Notes under the pieces: generated by a model
Told to the model about the DNA's origin: nothing
What the model saw: the letters and a program-made list of their open reading frames with translations, nothing else
The model's database searches: none
Part shown: positions 43,609-51,750 of the stretch, in pieces
Numbering within the stretch: position 1 is the stretch's first letter
Layout: each line of letters opens with the position of its first letter
From: Rhodococcus triatomae
Lineage (GTDB): Bacteria > Actinomycetota > Actinomycetes > Mycobacteriales > Mycobacteriaceae
Direction: 5' to 3'
DNA: 64,000 nucleotides
Assembly (NCBI RefSeq): GCF_014217785.1
Contig: NZ_CP048814.1
Span: 2,480,001-2,544,000 of the forward strand
Program-made: the position numbers and the translations under genes

Positions 43609-45043
43609 TCGCCAGTCCGACCAGCGCCACGCCGGTGACGAGCACCAGGCCCGGTTGGAACTGATGGAACCCGGCCACCGCGGTCGCCGAATGGGATCCG
43701 GAGGTGACCAGCGCCGTCGTGAGGGCGAGCACGAGGGCCGCGCCGACCTGGGCCGACGTCTGGACGAGGCCCGAGGCGAGGCCCTGCTCCGAATCGTCCA
43801 CCCCTTCGGTGGCCTGCGACATGATCGAGGTGAATCCGAGGGCGAACCCGACGCCGAGCAGGAGGACGCTCGGGAGGACCGCAACGGGATAGGACGGCTG
43901 GTCACTCCCGGCGATCAGGAACCACACGTAGCCGGCACTCAGCGACGCGAGGGCGGCGGCGATGATCCGCGGCGTGCCGAATCGGTCGATCAGCCTGCCG
44001 ACGAACGGCGATCCGATCGCGACGATCACACCCGCGGGGAGCAGCGCGAGCGCCATCTTCAGTGGCGACCAGCCCAGTATCGACTGCAGGAAGATCGTCA
44101 TCATGAACTGGAAACTCAGGTAGGAGCCGAACAGGGCGACGATCGCGAGGTTGGCGCGCACGATGGAGCCGATTCTCAGGACCCCCAGGCGGACCAGCGG
44201 ATGTGGCACCTTCTGCTCGATCACCAGGAAGGCGGCGAGTAGTGCCGCGGCGCCGACGAAGGACACCACCGTCAGCGGATCGGTCCAGCCGCGGGCAGGT
44301 GCTGCGACGACGGTGTAGACCGCGAGGAGCATTCCGGAGACGAGCGTCGCCGCCCCGAACAGGTCGTGGCCACCGGTGTCGGCCCGGGGCTGCCGTGGGA
44401 TGAGCGCGGCACCGACGACGAGGGCGAGTAGCGCGAACGGCACCGGCATGAGGAAGGTCCATCGCCACCCGGCGCTGGTCAGCAGTCCACCCAGGATGAG
44501 CCCGGAGGAGTAGCCGCTGGCCCCGAACACCGAGAAGATGGCCAGCGCGCGGTTGCGCGACGGACCTTCCTTGAAGGTGGTGGTGAGGATCGACATCGCG
44601 GTCGGTGCGGTGAAGGCGGCCGCGAGGCCCTTCACGAAGCGGCTGGCGATGAGCAGCGTCGGGTCGTCGACGAGGCCGCCGACCAGGGACGCGACCGCGA
44701 AGACGGCCAGCGCGACGAGGAACACGCGGCGCCGTCCGAGCAGATCGGCGGTGCGTCCGCCCAGCAGCAGCAAGCCGCCGAAGCCGAGGACGTAACCGTT
44801 GACGATCCATTGCAGCGCCGTGGTGGACAGGCCGAGTTCGGCTCCCAGCGAGGGGAGGGCGACGCCGACCATCGAGACGTCGAGGCCGTCGAGGAACATC
44901 ACCAGGCACAGCACCGCGAGGATCGCCCACAGCCGGGGTGCCCAGGAGACGGGTGGCGCGGGCGGCTGTACGGGGGCACCTGCCGTGGCCGAAGTCGCTG
45001 TCGGTGGCGCGGAAGTCCGAGTGGAGGCATCACTGAGAGTCAC
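43562..45043 (-). CDS. MFS drug exporter, DHA2 (14-helix) type
   Basis: 493 residues from GTG 45043; longer in-frame start (TTG 45073) would enter the operator region. Pro/Ala-rich cytosolic lead of ~40 residues, then 14 hydrophobic segments. Motifs: FLDGLDVSMVGVALPSLGAE (motif D1), LLGGRTADLLGRRRVFLVA (motif A) and FSVFGASGYSSGLILGGLL (motif C of exporters). Proton-driven efflux of lipophilic compounds; controlled most likely by the divergent MarR. Confidence 0.92.
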   Translation of the reverse strand: MTLSDASTRTSAPPTATSATAGAPVQPPAPPVSWAPRLWAILAVLCLVMFLDGLDVSMVGVALPSLGAELGLSTTALQWIVNGYVLGFGGLLLLGGRTADLLGRRRVFLVALAVFAVASLVGGLVDDPTLLIASRFVKGLAAAFTAPTAMSILTTTFKEGPSRNRALAIFSVFGASGYSSGLILGGLLTSAGWRWTFLMPVPFALLALVVGAALIPRQPRADTGGHDLFGAATLVSGMLLAVYTVVAAPARGWTDPLTVVSFVGAAALLAAFLVIEQKVPHPLVRLGVLRIGSIVRANLAIVALFGSYLSFQFMMTIFLQSILGWSPLKMALALLPAGVIVAIGSPFVGRLIDRFGTPRIIAAALASLSAGYVWFLIAGSDQPSYPVAVLPSVLLLGVGFALGFTSIMSQATEGVDDSEQGLASGLVQTSAQVGAALVLALTTALVTSGSHSATAVAGFHQFQPGLVLVTGVALVGLAITTWPLTRHALSPRH

Positions 45044-45060
45044 ACGGGTCAATCTAGATG

Positions 45061-45125
45061 CACATGCAATCAATGCACAAGCACAAAATGTGTTTGCAAT
45101 TGGTTTACTTGCAGTAATTGCGCGT
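45061..45125. promoter_or_regulatory. AT-rich operator region between MFS and marR
   Basis: An unusually AT-rich stretch with repeated TGCA/TTGC/GCAATT words. Readable inverted pairs are CACA-AAA-TGTG (45082-45092), flanked by TGCA at 45074-45077 and 45095-45098, and GCAATT (45096-45101) with AATTGC (45116-45121). Consistent with two MarR dimer sites covering both divergent promoters. Confidence 0.5.
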
Positions 45126-45145
45126 GCACACTAAGGTGCGGAAGC

Positions 45146-45547
45146 ATGAAGTCCGATGCCGAACTGCGCAGCACGTGGCGCGGGCTGCTGGACAGCTACA
45201 ACGGCATCGCCTGCGAGCTGGACAGGCGGATGCAACAGGCCCACGGGCTGAGCATGAGCGACTTCGAGGCGCTGGACCGGCTGATGGCTCCGAGTTGCGA
45301 GCGTCCCCGCATGCAGGATCTGGCCGCGGACATGTATCTGAGCCCCAGCGCGTTGTCCCGCAGCGTCGCCCGACTCGAGAAGGCCGGTCTGGTGGCGCGG
45401 GCGTTGTGCGAGGCGGACCGCCGCGGTGTCTTCGTCGACGTCACCGAGCAGGGCCGGGCCGTGTACGCCGACGCCAGGAAGATTCAATTGGACGTTCTGG
45501 CCGAACGGCTTTCGGAGGAGAGCTCAGGACCCGACCCGCGGCCGTAG
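45146..45547 (+). CDS. MarR family transcriptional regulator
   Basis: 133 residues, ATG 45146. Winged-helix domain with PRMQDLAADMYLSPSALSRS, VARLEKAGLVARALCEADRR and the wing GVFVDVTEQGRAVY. Divergent from the MFS exporter with an AT-rich operator between, the classic arrangement for efflux control by a MarR repressor. Its last 24 bases overlap the convergent lipase gene. Confidence 0.92.
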   Translation: MKSDAELRSTWRGLLDSYNGIACELDRRMQQAHGLSMSDFEALDRLMAPSCERPRMQDLAADMYLSPSALSRSVARLEKAGLVARALCEADRRGVFVDVTEQGRAVYADARKIQLDVLAERLSEESSGPDPRP

Positions 45548-46363
45548 CCAGTCGATCAGGTCGTCGAGGACCATCTGCTGCTCCGGTTCGTTGAACACCT
45601 CGTGGTACAGGCCGTCGTAGATCTTCACCGTCACGTCGGACGAGCCGACGGCGGCGGCGATCATCTCGGTTCCGCGCACGCTCGCCAGTGCGTCCTCGCG
45701 CCCGTGCTGGAGCAGGATCGGAATCGTCAGGGAGGGGAGCCGTTTCGGGAGTTGCTCGGCCGCGACCACCAGGCCGCGCGCGATCCCGGCGGGTACCTTG
45801 CCGTGATGCACCAGTGGATCCGCCTCGTACGCCGCCACCACCGCGGCATCGCGTGAGATCGCGGCGGAGTCCAGGGTCTGCACCGGAACGCCGGGAAGGA
45901 ACCGGCCGAGCAGTTTGCCGACTTCCACCACGATCCGTGGGGTGCCGCTGGTGACGTCGACGGCCGGGCCGGACAGCGCGAGTGCCTTCAGATCGGCCTG
46001 ATGGTCGAGGGCGTAGGTCAACGCCAGCTCACCGCCCATGCTGTGCCCGAGGAGGAACCGGTCGGCCCCGGGGTGTTCGCGGGAGACGACCTCGAAGAGC
46101 CGGGACAGGTCGTCCAGGAAGTCGGACCACTCCCGCAGGTGGACCCGCTTTCCGCCCGAACGGCCGTGACCGCGGTGATCGGGGGCGTAGACGACGAGTC
46201 CCAGCTCGCCCAACCTGTCGGCCACATGGTCGTAGCGGCGGGCGTGCTCGCCGAAACCGTGACACAGCACCAGGACTCCGCGGACCTCGCCCGCGGGCTG
46301 CCACAGGTCATACACGATCCGGGTGCCGTCCTCGGCGAGTAAGGACGATTCGTGCCGCTCCAT
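45524..46363 (-). CDS. Alpha/beta hydrolase (monoacylglycerol lipase / lysophospholipase type)
   Basis: 279 residues, ATG 46363. GVLVLCHGFGEHARRY (oxyanion and HGxGE typical of MGL), PDHRGHGRSGG, nucleophile LGHSMGG (S108), Asp in LQHGREDALAS and His in YDGLYHEVFNEPE. Matches the mycobacterial monoglyceride lipase Rv0183 group in length and motifs. Likely cleaves monoacylglycerols; possibly cell-wall associated, though no signal peptide is seen. Confidence 0.93.
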   Translation of the reverse strand: MERHESSLLAEDGTRIVYDLWQPAGEVRGVLVLCHGFGEHARRYDHVADRLGELGLVVYAPDHRGHGRSGGKRVHLREWSDFLDDLSRLFEVVSREHPGADRFLLGHSMGGELALTYALDHQADLKALALSGPAVDVTSGTPRIVVEVGKLLGRFLPGVPVQTLDSAAISRDAAVVAAYEADPLVHHGKVPAGIARGLVVAAEQLPKRLPSLTIPILLQHGREDALASVRGTEMIAAAVGSSDVTVKIYDGLYHEVFNEPEQQMVLDDLIDWLRPRVGS

Positions 46364-46418
46364 GACATCCCTCCTGGCGGGTGCGCATACTTCCCGGGTG
46401 TGACGATCATGACACGTA

Positions 46419-46440
46419 GGGTGTCGTCATGACGACACCC
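46419..46440. promoter_or_regulatory. 22-base perfect palindrome over the MBL-fold gene start
   Basis: A perfect palindrome (11-base arms, GGGTGTCGTCA and its complement) spans 46419-46440 and includes the ATG at 46429. A weaker related repeat of GTGT/ACAC arms around GATC lies at 46398-46415. It could be an operator or an mRNA hairpin that hides the start codon. Confidence 0.5.
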
Positions 46441-47187
46441 TTCCAGGTCGCAGACGGAGTGTTCCTCGTGAGCGCCGGACACACCAATTGGATCCTCCTC
46501 GAGGAGGACGGTGCCCTGACACTCGTCGATTCCGGCTATCCGGCGCACCGCGAGGCCGTCGAGGATTCGGTGGCCTCGATCGGCCGTCGGCCCGAGGACA
46601 TCCGGGCAATGCTGATCACACATGCCCACGTCGACCACATCGGCTCCGCATCCGCTCTGGCGCAGCAGTATTCGTTCCCCGTGTTCGCCTCCCCCGAGGA
46701 GGTGCCGCACGCGAGACGCGAGTACCTCCAGCAGGCGGGGCCGTTGCAGGTCGCGGCCAATGCGTGGCGGCCCGGCGTGTTGCCCTGGAGTCTGCACATC
46801 GTCCGGGTCGGAGCGTTGAAGCCGGTCTCCGTTCCCGAGGTGCAGGCATTCCCGTCGGGCGGCGGAGCGCTGGACGTTCCGGGGCATCCGATCCCCGTGC
46901 CACTGCCCGGCCATACCAGCGGTCACACCGGATATCTCCTGCCCGGTGCCGGCGCCGTGGTCTCCGGAGATGCACTCGTCACGGCGCACGCCACGTCACG
47001 GGTCGACGGGCCCCAGTTCCTGCTGCCGATGTTCCACCACGATGAGCCCCAGACGCACGAGACGGTCGAGGCGCTGGCCGACCTGCCCGCCGACATCCTG
47101 CTCCCCGGGCACGGCCCCGCCTACCGGGGTTCACTGCGCACGGCGGTGGACACGGCTCGGGAACGGGTGGGCCGAGCCTCCGCGTAG
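46429..47187 (+). CDS. MBL-fold metallo-hydrolase
   Basis: 252 residues, ATG 46429. Metal motif ITHAHVDHIGS (H65, H67, D69, H70), then PLPGHTSGHTGYLLPG and VVSGDALVTAH (bridging Asp) and LLPGHGPAYRG. Binuclear zinc hydrolase of the glyoxalase-II/lactonase/PqsE-like class; substrate not decidable. Start codon sits in a palindrome. Confidence 0.92.
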   Translation: MTTPFQVADGVFLVSAGHTNWILLEEDGALTLVDSGYPAHREAVEDSVASIGRRPEDIRAMLITHAHVDHIGSASALAQQYSFPVFASPEEVPHARREYLQQAGPLQVAANAWRPGVLPWSLHIVRVGALKPVSVPEVQAFPSGGGALDVPGHPIPVPLPGHTSGHTGYLLPGAGAVVSGDALVTAHATSRVDGPQFLLPMFHHDEPQTHETVEALADLPADILLPGHGPAYRGSLRTAVDTARERVGRASA

Positions 47188-47201
47188 CCGGAGGAACCGG
47201 G

Positions 47202-48065
47202 TCAGCGCGCCGTCGTCGCGTCGAGTTCCACCCCAGCGGCGACCGCCTCCCGGTACAGGATGTCCAGGACCGAGGGGTCCGTCCCGGGTGGCAGGACGAT
47301 CTCGAGCCTCGCTCGTTCGAGCGGAGCGCGCGACGATGCCGACCATCGCCGCGGGGTGATCTCCTCGGGGACTGCCGCGATCACCCGGCGCATCCGGAGC
47401 AACTCGTCCAGGTTATCGCCCGTGTCGAAGCCGACGAACTCCCGACCGTCGCGTTCGACGAGGACGAAGTCGATGTCTGCCGGGGCCTCCCGGAGGAAGC
47501 CGGACAGGAGTTCCGCGGTGACGAACGGGTCGTACTCCGTCTGCGCCAGCAGGGAATTCGACGTGGTGCGCAACTGGACGAGTCCGGGATCGTCGGCTGC
47601 GAGGCTGCGTACGCTGCCGATCTGCTCCCGGTAGCGGGCGGCATCGTCCGCGCCGGGTGGCACGGCGACCGAGACGGCGGCGTCGGCGCCGGAGGCGTTG
47701 ACCGCATCGAAGTACAGCGTGATCCGGTGGTGCGAGATGCTTCGCGGGAGCGGCTGGTCGGCGATCTCGGCGGCAACCTGCGCGATCCGGGCGTCGTCCA
47801 ATCCGCGGACGAGCGAGATCTCGCTGTCGGCGGAGCCCCGGAAGGGGGCGTCGTTGTGGCCACGCACGGTGAAATCCGCGACGTCGTCCCGGCTCTCGAG
47901 GTACTGCTCGAACTCGGATCCGAACGCCGTTCCCGCATTGGGCGAGCAGCCGGCCAGGCACAGTGCGCCGAGAATTGCCGCCGTGACGACCAGCGGCATT
48001 CGCCTCGCCCGTGACCGAGGTGCCGGTGGCTGCCGGCCATGGCGCATGGCACCGTGCTCAGTCAC
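47202..48065 (-). CDS. Putative lipoprotein
   Basis: 287 residues from GTG 48065, overlapping the upstream FAD-oxidoreductase stop by 8 bases. Lipobox LCLAGC with C40 after a hydrophobic MPLVVTAAILGALCL stretch; ATG 48047 is an alternative start. The mature part is acidic and resembles no family I can name with certainty; it has a DFTVRGHNDAPFRGSADSEI segment and later helices. Membrane-anchored on the outer face. Operon with an oxidoreductase and a TetR gene. Confidence 0.75.
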   Translation of the reverse strand: MTEHGAMRHGRQPPAPRSRARRMPLVVTAAILGALCLAGCSPNAGTAFGSEFEQYLESRDDVADFTVRGHNDAPFRGSADSEISLVRGLDDARIAQVAAEIADQPLPRSISHHRITLYFDAVNASGADAAVSVAVPPGADDAARYREQIGSVRSLAADDPGLVQLRTTSNSLLAQTEYDPFVTAELLSGFLREAPADIDFVLVERDGREFVGFDTGDNLDELLRMRRVIAAVPEEITPRRWSASSRAPLERARLEIVLPPGTDPSVLDILYREAVAAGVELDATTAR

Positions 48066-49638
48066 GGGACGCCAGGTCGATGACGGTGCGAGTCACACGG
48101 CGGCGGATCACGTTGCGGTCGGCCAGAGCGGCCCGTGCCGCGTTGCGGCCGCACACCCCGTGGACGCCACCGCCGGGGTGTGCCGCGGCGCTCCCCAGAT
48201 AGAGTCCCGCGATGGGGGTTTCGGAGCGACCGAACCCTACTGTGGGGCGGAAGACGAGTTGCTGGTGCAGCTGCGAGGTGCCGCCCCCGACCGCGCCGCC
48301 CACCAGGTTCGCATCGGCCGCCTCGAGGTCGCTCGGGCGTTGCACCGTCCGGCCGACGGTCAGATCGGCGAAGCCCGGCGCGTGCGCCTCGAGGGTGTCG
48401 TCCACCCGCTGTGCCAGCTGCTCGGCCGAGTCGTCGTCGGTGACGCCGCGGGGCAGGTGTGTGTAGGCCCAGCAACTTTCGGTGCCCGCCGGCGATCGGG
48501 AAGCGTCCGCGGTCGTCATCTGGCCGAACAGGAGGAACGGACTCGTCGGGACCACGCCGGTCGTCAGATCCGCGTTCCAGCGGACCAGTCCGTCGTCGTC
48601 GGCCCCGAGGTGGACGGTGCCCGCCTCGCCGAGGCGACGCGAGATCCACGGGACCTTTCCGGACAACGCGTAGTTGACCTTCACTGTCGGAGTGTCCCAC
48701 TCGAACCGGTCGAGATCGTCGAGAACGCGACGGGGAACGGACTTCTCGGGCAGGAGGTCGCGGTACAGCGACGGTGCCGAGGTATCGGCGACGACGGCAC
48801 GGCGAACGGCGATGCGCTCGCCACCGGCGGTGCGCACACCACGGACGCGACCGTCGCGCACGTCGACCGCGACCACGGGCTCTGCGCATCGAACCGTCAC
48901 GCCCGCGGATTCGGCGCGCCGGATCAGGGCCGCGGTGAGGGAGCCGGCGCCACCGGTCGGAGTCGGGTAGCCGACGCTCTGCGCCAGCATCGTCAGCAGA
49001 TACCCCATCACCCCACTTCCCGGCGCGTCGGTGGGCACGTCGGCATGCATGGCGTTGCCCAGGAACAGCAGTCGCGCCGCATCGCCCGAGAACAGTTCGC
49101 GCACCATCCGTCGCGCGGGAAGTGCCAGGAAGCGGACGAACCGTAGCGCCTCCGCGGTACCGAGTGTCCGAGCCAGTCGGGCCGGACCACGCACCGGCGG
49201 GAACGAGGTGAACAACGTGTCGAGCAGCGGTTCCTGCACGGCCTCCCACTGCCGTACGAGCCGCATCCAGGTATCGCCGTCGCCGGGGGCGTGCCGGTCG
49301 AGATCCGCGGCTGTCTCGGCGGCGTCGGCGTGGATGACGGGAGCGTCCTCGTCGTGTGGACTTCGCGCGTGACCGACGGCGAACCGGGACCTGCTCCATC
49401 GCAGACCGTGGTCCTCGAGGTGGAGGTCCCGGATCGCGGGCGACGCCACGGCCAGCGGGTGAAAGGCACTGAAGAGGTCGGAGCGATACCCGGGAAAGAG
49501 CTCGGCCGTCCGGACGGCGCCGCCCGGAGTCGCCTGGGCCTCGAGGACGAGGACGTCCCATCCGGCGTCGGCGAGGATGGCTGCCGCGACCAAGCCGTTC
49601 GGGCCGGATCCGATCACGACGGCGTCGACGGTGGCCAT
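48058..49638 (-). CDS. Phytoene-desaturase-like FAD oxidoreductase
   Basis: 526 residues, ATG 49638. N-terminal VVIGSGPNGLVAAAILADAG and VLEAQATPGGAVRTAEL FAD site; middle GSGVMGYLLTMLAQSVGYPT then PTGGAGSLTAALIRRAESAG; C-terminal TPIAGLYLGSAAAHPGGGVH. This is the CrtI-like/PYROXD2 group, not a proven carotenoid desaturase. No crtB/crtE lies near. Follows a TetR gene by 32 bases and precedes a lipoprotein gene, one operon. Confidence 0.88.
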   Translation of the reverse strand: MATVDAVVIGSGPNGLVAAAILADAGWDVLVLEAQATPGGAVRTAELFPGYRSDLFSAFHPLAVASPAIRDLHLEDHGLRWSRSRFAVGHARSPHDEDAPVIHADAAETAADLDRHAPGDGDTWMRLVRQWEAVQEPLLDTLFTSFPPVRGPARLARTLGTAEALRFVRFLALPARRMVRELFSGDAARLLFLGNAMHADVPTDAPGSGVMGYLLTMLAQSVGYPTPTGGAGSLTAALIRRAESAGVTVRCAEPVVAVDVRDGRVRGVRTAGGERIAVRRAVVADTSAPSLYRDLLPEKSVPRRVLDDLDRFEWDTPTVKVNYALSGKVPWISRRLGEAGTVHLGADDDGLVRWNADLTTGVVPTSPFLLFGQMTTADASRSPAGTESCWAYTHLPRGVTDDDSAEQLAQRVDDTLEAHAPGFADLTVGRTVQRPSDLEAADANLVGGAVGGGTSQLHQQLVFRPTVGFGRSETPIAGLYLGSAAAHPGGGVHGVCGRNAARAALADRNVIRRRVTRTVIDLASRD

Positions 49639-49670
49639 GGGTCCAGCGTGCCAGAAAGGTCGCCGAAAGA

Positions 49671-50270
49671 TCAGGGGAAGCCCATGGCCCGGCACGCCAT
49701 TTCCGCCGTGACCTCGAGCTCGTCGCGGCTCGCCCCGTCGCGTCCGCGTTGCGACATGCCCTGGAGTACCGCGGCCGCGAACGAGGCGGTCGCGTCCGGG
49801 TCCGTCTGCGCCGGGACGACGCCGTTCCTGCGGTCGGCGTCGAGCCGCGCCCGCAGGGTCTCGATGTTGGCGTTGCGGAGGGCGCGGAGCCGGTCGGCGA
49901 CGTGCGCGTTGTCGCTCCCGACACAGATCGCGGAGCTGATGACGAGGCACCCTCCAGGGCTGTCCGTGGCCGCGTAGTGTACGGCGGATTCCAGGAGTAG
50001 CCGCCGAACCAGTGTGGGGGAGTGCCGCTCCTCGTCGAAGGCGCGCTTCATGTATCCGCCACGCGTGCTGTTGTAGTGCTCGACGACGCAGAAGAACAGT
50101 TCCTCCTTGCTCCCGAAGGCGGCGTACAGACTGGGTGCCTTGATGCCCATCGCGCTCGTGAGCATCGCGATCGACGTCCCCTCGTAGCCGTGGTTCCAGA
50201 ACGTATGCATCGCCGCGTCCGTCGCCTCGTCGAGGTCGAACTTTCTGCCTTGCCCGCGGATCCCGGACAT
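49671..50270 (-). CDS. TetR family transcriptional regulator
   Basis: 199 residues, ATG 50270. HTH at residues ~30-60 (TSIAMLTSAMGIKAPSLYAA, FGSKEELFF), the form seen in regulators of the TetR_C_16/AcrR-like class with KAPSLYAAFGSKE. C-terminal domain with GGCLVISSAICVGSDNAHVA. First gene of a minus-strand operon (TetR, FAD oxidoreductase, lipoprotein) and divergent from the C7-cyclitol-type operon; a 26-base palindrome lies between. Confidence 0.92.
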   Translation of the reverse strand: MSGIRGQGRKFDLDEATDAAMHTFWNHGYEGTSIAMLTSAMGIKAPSLYAAFGSKEELFFCVVEHYNSTRGGYMKRAFDEERHSPTLVRRLLLESAVHYAATDSPGGCLVISSAICVGSDNAHVADRLRALRNANIETLRARLDADRRNGVVPAQTDPDATASFAAAVLQGMSQRGRDGASRDELEVTAEMACRAMGFP

Positions 50271-50321
50271 GCCACCTCCTTCGAGTCCTGTGACTCATGT
50301 CACCGGAACAGGTCCGATTCT

Positions 50322-50347
50322 ACTCCTGTATCGATCACTACAGGAGT
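50322..50347. promoter_or_regulatory. 26-base palindromic operator upstream of the cyclase operon
   Basis: ACTCCTGTA (50322-50330) and TACAGGAGT (50339-50347), perfect 9-base arms around an 8-base centre, 51 bases before the tetR start and 180 bases before the cyclase start. It can control both directions. The remainder of the 256-base gap (50348-50526) shows no other clear element. Confidence 0.75.
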
Positions 50348-50526
50348 GGTAGCGTCCTCGCATGGGGCGCGGGGATGCGTCTTGATCGACGAGGTGGCCG
50401 CGTGCGGCCCCCGGGTCGCCCCGGGACCGCGACGGTGTCGTCGCCTCGGATCTGTCGAGTGAACGTGCAGGAACACCAGAGCCTGGAGTCGGGCAGGGCC
50501 ACACATTCGATGAGGGGATTCGGCAC

Positions 50527-51750
50527 ATGCGCAGTGGTGCATCGTTCAGGCACGGGCTCAGTCAGAGTCACGACACACACGCGATATGGACCGTCGAGGC
50601 GGTCAAGCAGGTCAAGTACCACGTGATCGCGACGCGCGATCTCTTCGATCCGTCCAACACCCGACTTCTGGACGCTTGTCCGGAGGCTCCGCTCGCTCCG
50701 GGTGACCGGCGGCTGCTCGTCATCGACTCCAATGTCGCTCGCCTGCAAGGGAATAGGATCGAGTCGTACTTCCGTCACCACGGAGTGGAAACCACCATGC
50801 TTTCCCTGCGTGCGGACGAAGCGGTGAAGGGTTGGGACACCGTGACCACGGTGGTCGACGCGATGAACGCCTTCGGGATCGACCGTAGGAGGGAACCGGT
50901 CATCGCGATCGGAGGCGGTGTCCTGACAGACGTCGTCGGTTTCGCCGCAAGCGTGTATCGCAGGGGGACACCGTACATCCGGATCCCGACGACGCTCATC
51001 GGACTGGTGGACGCGGGGGTCGGCGTCAAGACGGGTGTGAACTACGGCCGGGGAAAGAACCGGCTGGGAACCTATGCTCCCGCGACCGCGACCTACATCG
51101 ACCGGACCTTCCTCCGCACGCTGGACGAACGGCACCTCGCCAACGGCCTCGCCGAGATCCTGAAGCTCGCCCTGATCAAGTCGGCCGAGCTCTTCGGGTT
51201 GCTCGAATCCTATGGCCCGCGGCTCATCGCGGACCGGTTCCAGGGCTCGACCGGGGACCTCGACGCCGCGGCCGTCGCGGTGACGGACGAGGCGATCCAC
51301 CTCATGCTCGAGGAACTGCAGCCGAATCTGTGGGAATCGTGCCTCGAGCGGTGCGTCGACTACGGGCACACCTTCAGTCCCACACTCGAAATGGAGGCGC
51401 TCCCCACGCTCCTGCACGGCGAGGCGGTCTGCATCGACATGGCACTGACGACGGTGATCGCCCACCTGCGCGGTGACGTCGGCGCCGCCGACACCGACCG
51501 GATCCTGGATCTGATGACAGCGCTCGGGCTCCCGGTGTGGACCGATGTCCTGGCACGGCCGGGAATCCTCGACGGCGCCCTGGCCGACACCGTACGTCAC
51601 CGGGACGGCCACCAGCGGCTTCCGTTGCCGCTGGGCATCGGCCGTCACCGGTTCGTCGACGACGTCACACCGGCCGAACTCTCCCGTGCGCTCGGTGTTC
51701 TCGGATCCATACAGGCGCGACCCTCTGCTCTGGTCGGCGGCCGTCCGTGA
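50527..51750 (+). CDS. Sedoheptulose-7-phosphate cyclase, 2-epi-5-epi-valiolone synthase type
   Basis: 407 residues from ATG 50527 (GAGGGG upstream). Dehydroquinate-synthase fold: GGGVLTDVVGFAASVYRRG (129-147), DAGVGVKTGVNYGRGKNRLG (162-181), NGLAEILKLALIK (206-218, with the metal-site E210), H281 in GHTFSPTLEME and H297 in LHGEAVCIDMALTT. True dehydroquinate synthases read GHTFGHAIE at the first site; GHTFSPTLE is typical of sugar-phosphate cyclases. L264, D278 and H358 (RHRDGHQRLPLPLGIG) appear to match the Leu/Asp/His set I recall as diagnostic for EEVS. It would cyclise sedoheptulose 7-phosphate to 2-epi-5-epi-valiolone with NAD+ and Zn2+/Co2+. First gene of an 11-gene operon. Confidence 0.88.
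   Translation: MRSGASFRHGLSQSHDTHAIWTVEAVKQVKYHVIATRDLFDPSNTRLLDACPEAPLAPGDRRLLVIDSNVARLQGNRIESYFRHHGVETTMLSLRADEAVKGWDTVTTVVDAMNAFGIDRRREPVIAIGGGVLTDVVGFAASVYRRGTPYIRIPTTLIGLVDAGVGVKTGVNYGRGKNRLGTYAPATATYIDRTFLRTLDERHLANGLAEILKLALIKSAELFGLLESYGPRLIADRFQGSTGDLDAAAVAVTDEAIHLMLEELQPNLWESCLERCVDYGHTFSPTLEMEALPTLLHGEAVCIDMALTTVIAHLRGDVGAADTDRILDLMTALGLPVWTDVLARPGILDGALADTVRHRDGHQRLPLPLGIGRHRFVDDVTPAELSRALGVLGSIQARPSALVGGRP

Noticed and set aside
50527-51750. Reading the cyclase as a shikimate-pathway 3-dehydroquinate synthase (aroB)
   Set aside because: The GHTFGHAIE motif is GHTFSPTLE, no aro genes lie near, and all neighbours fit cyclitol chemistry.
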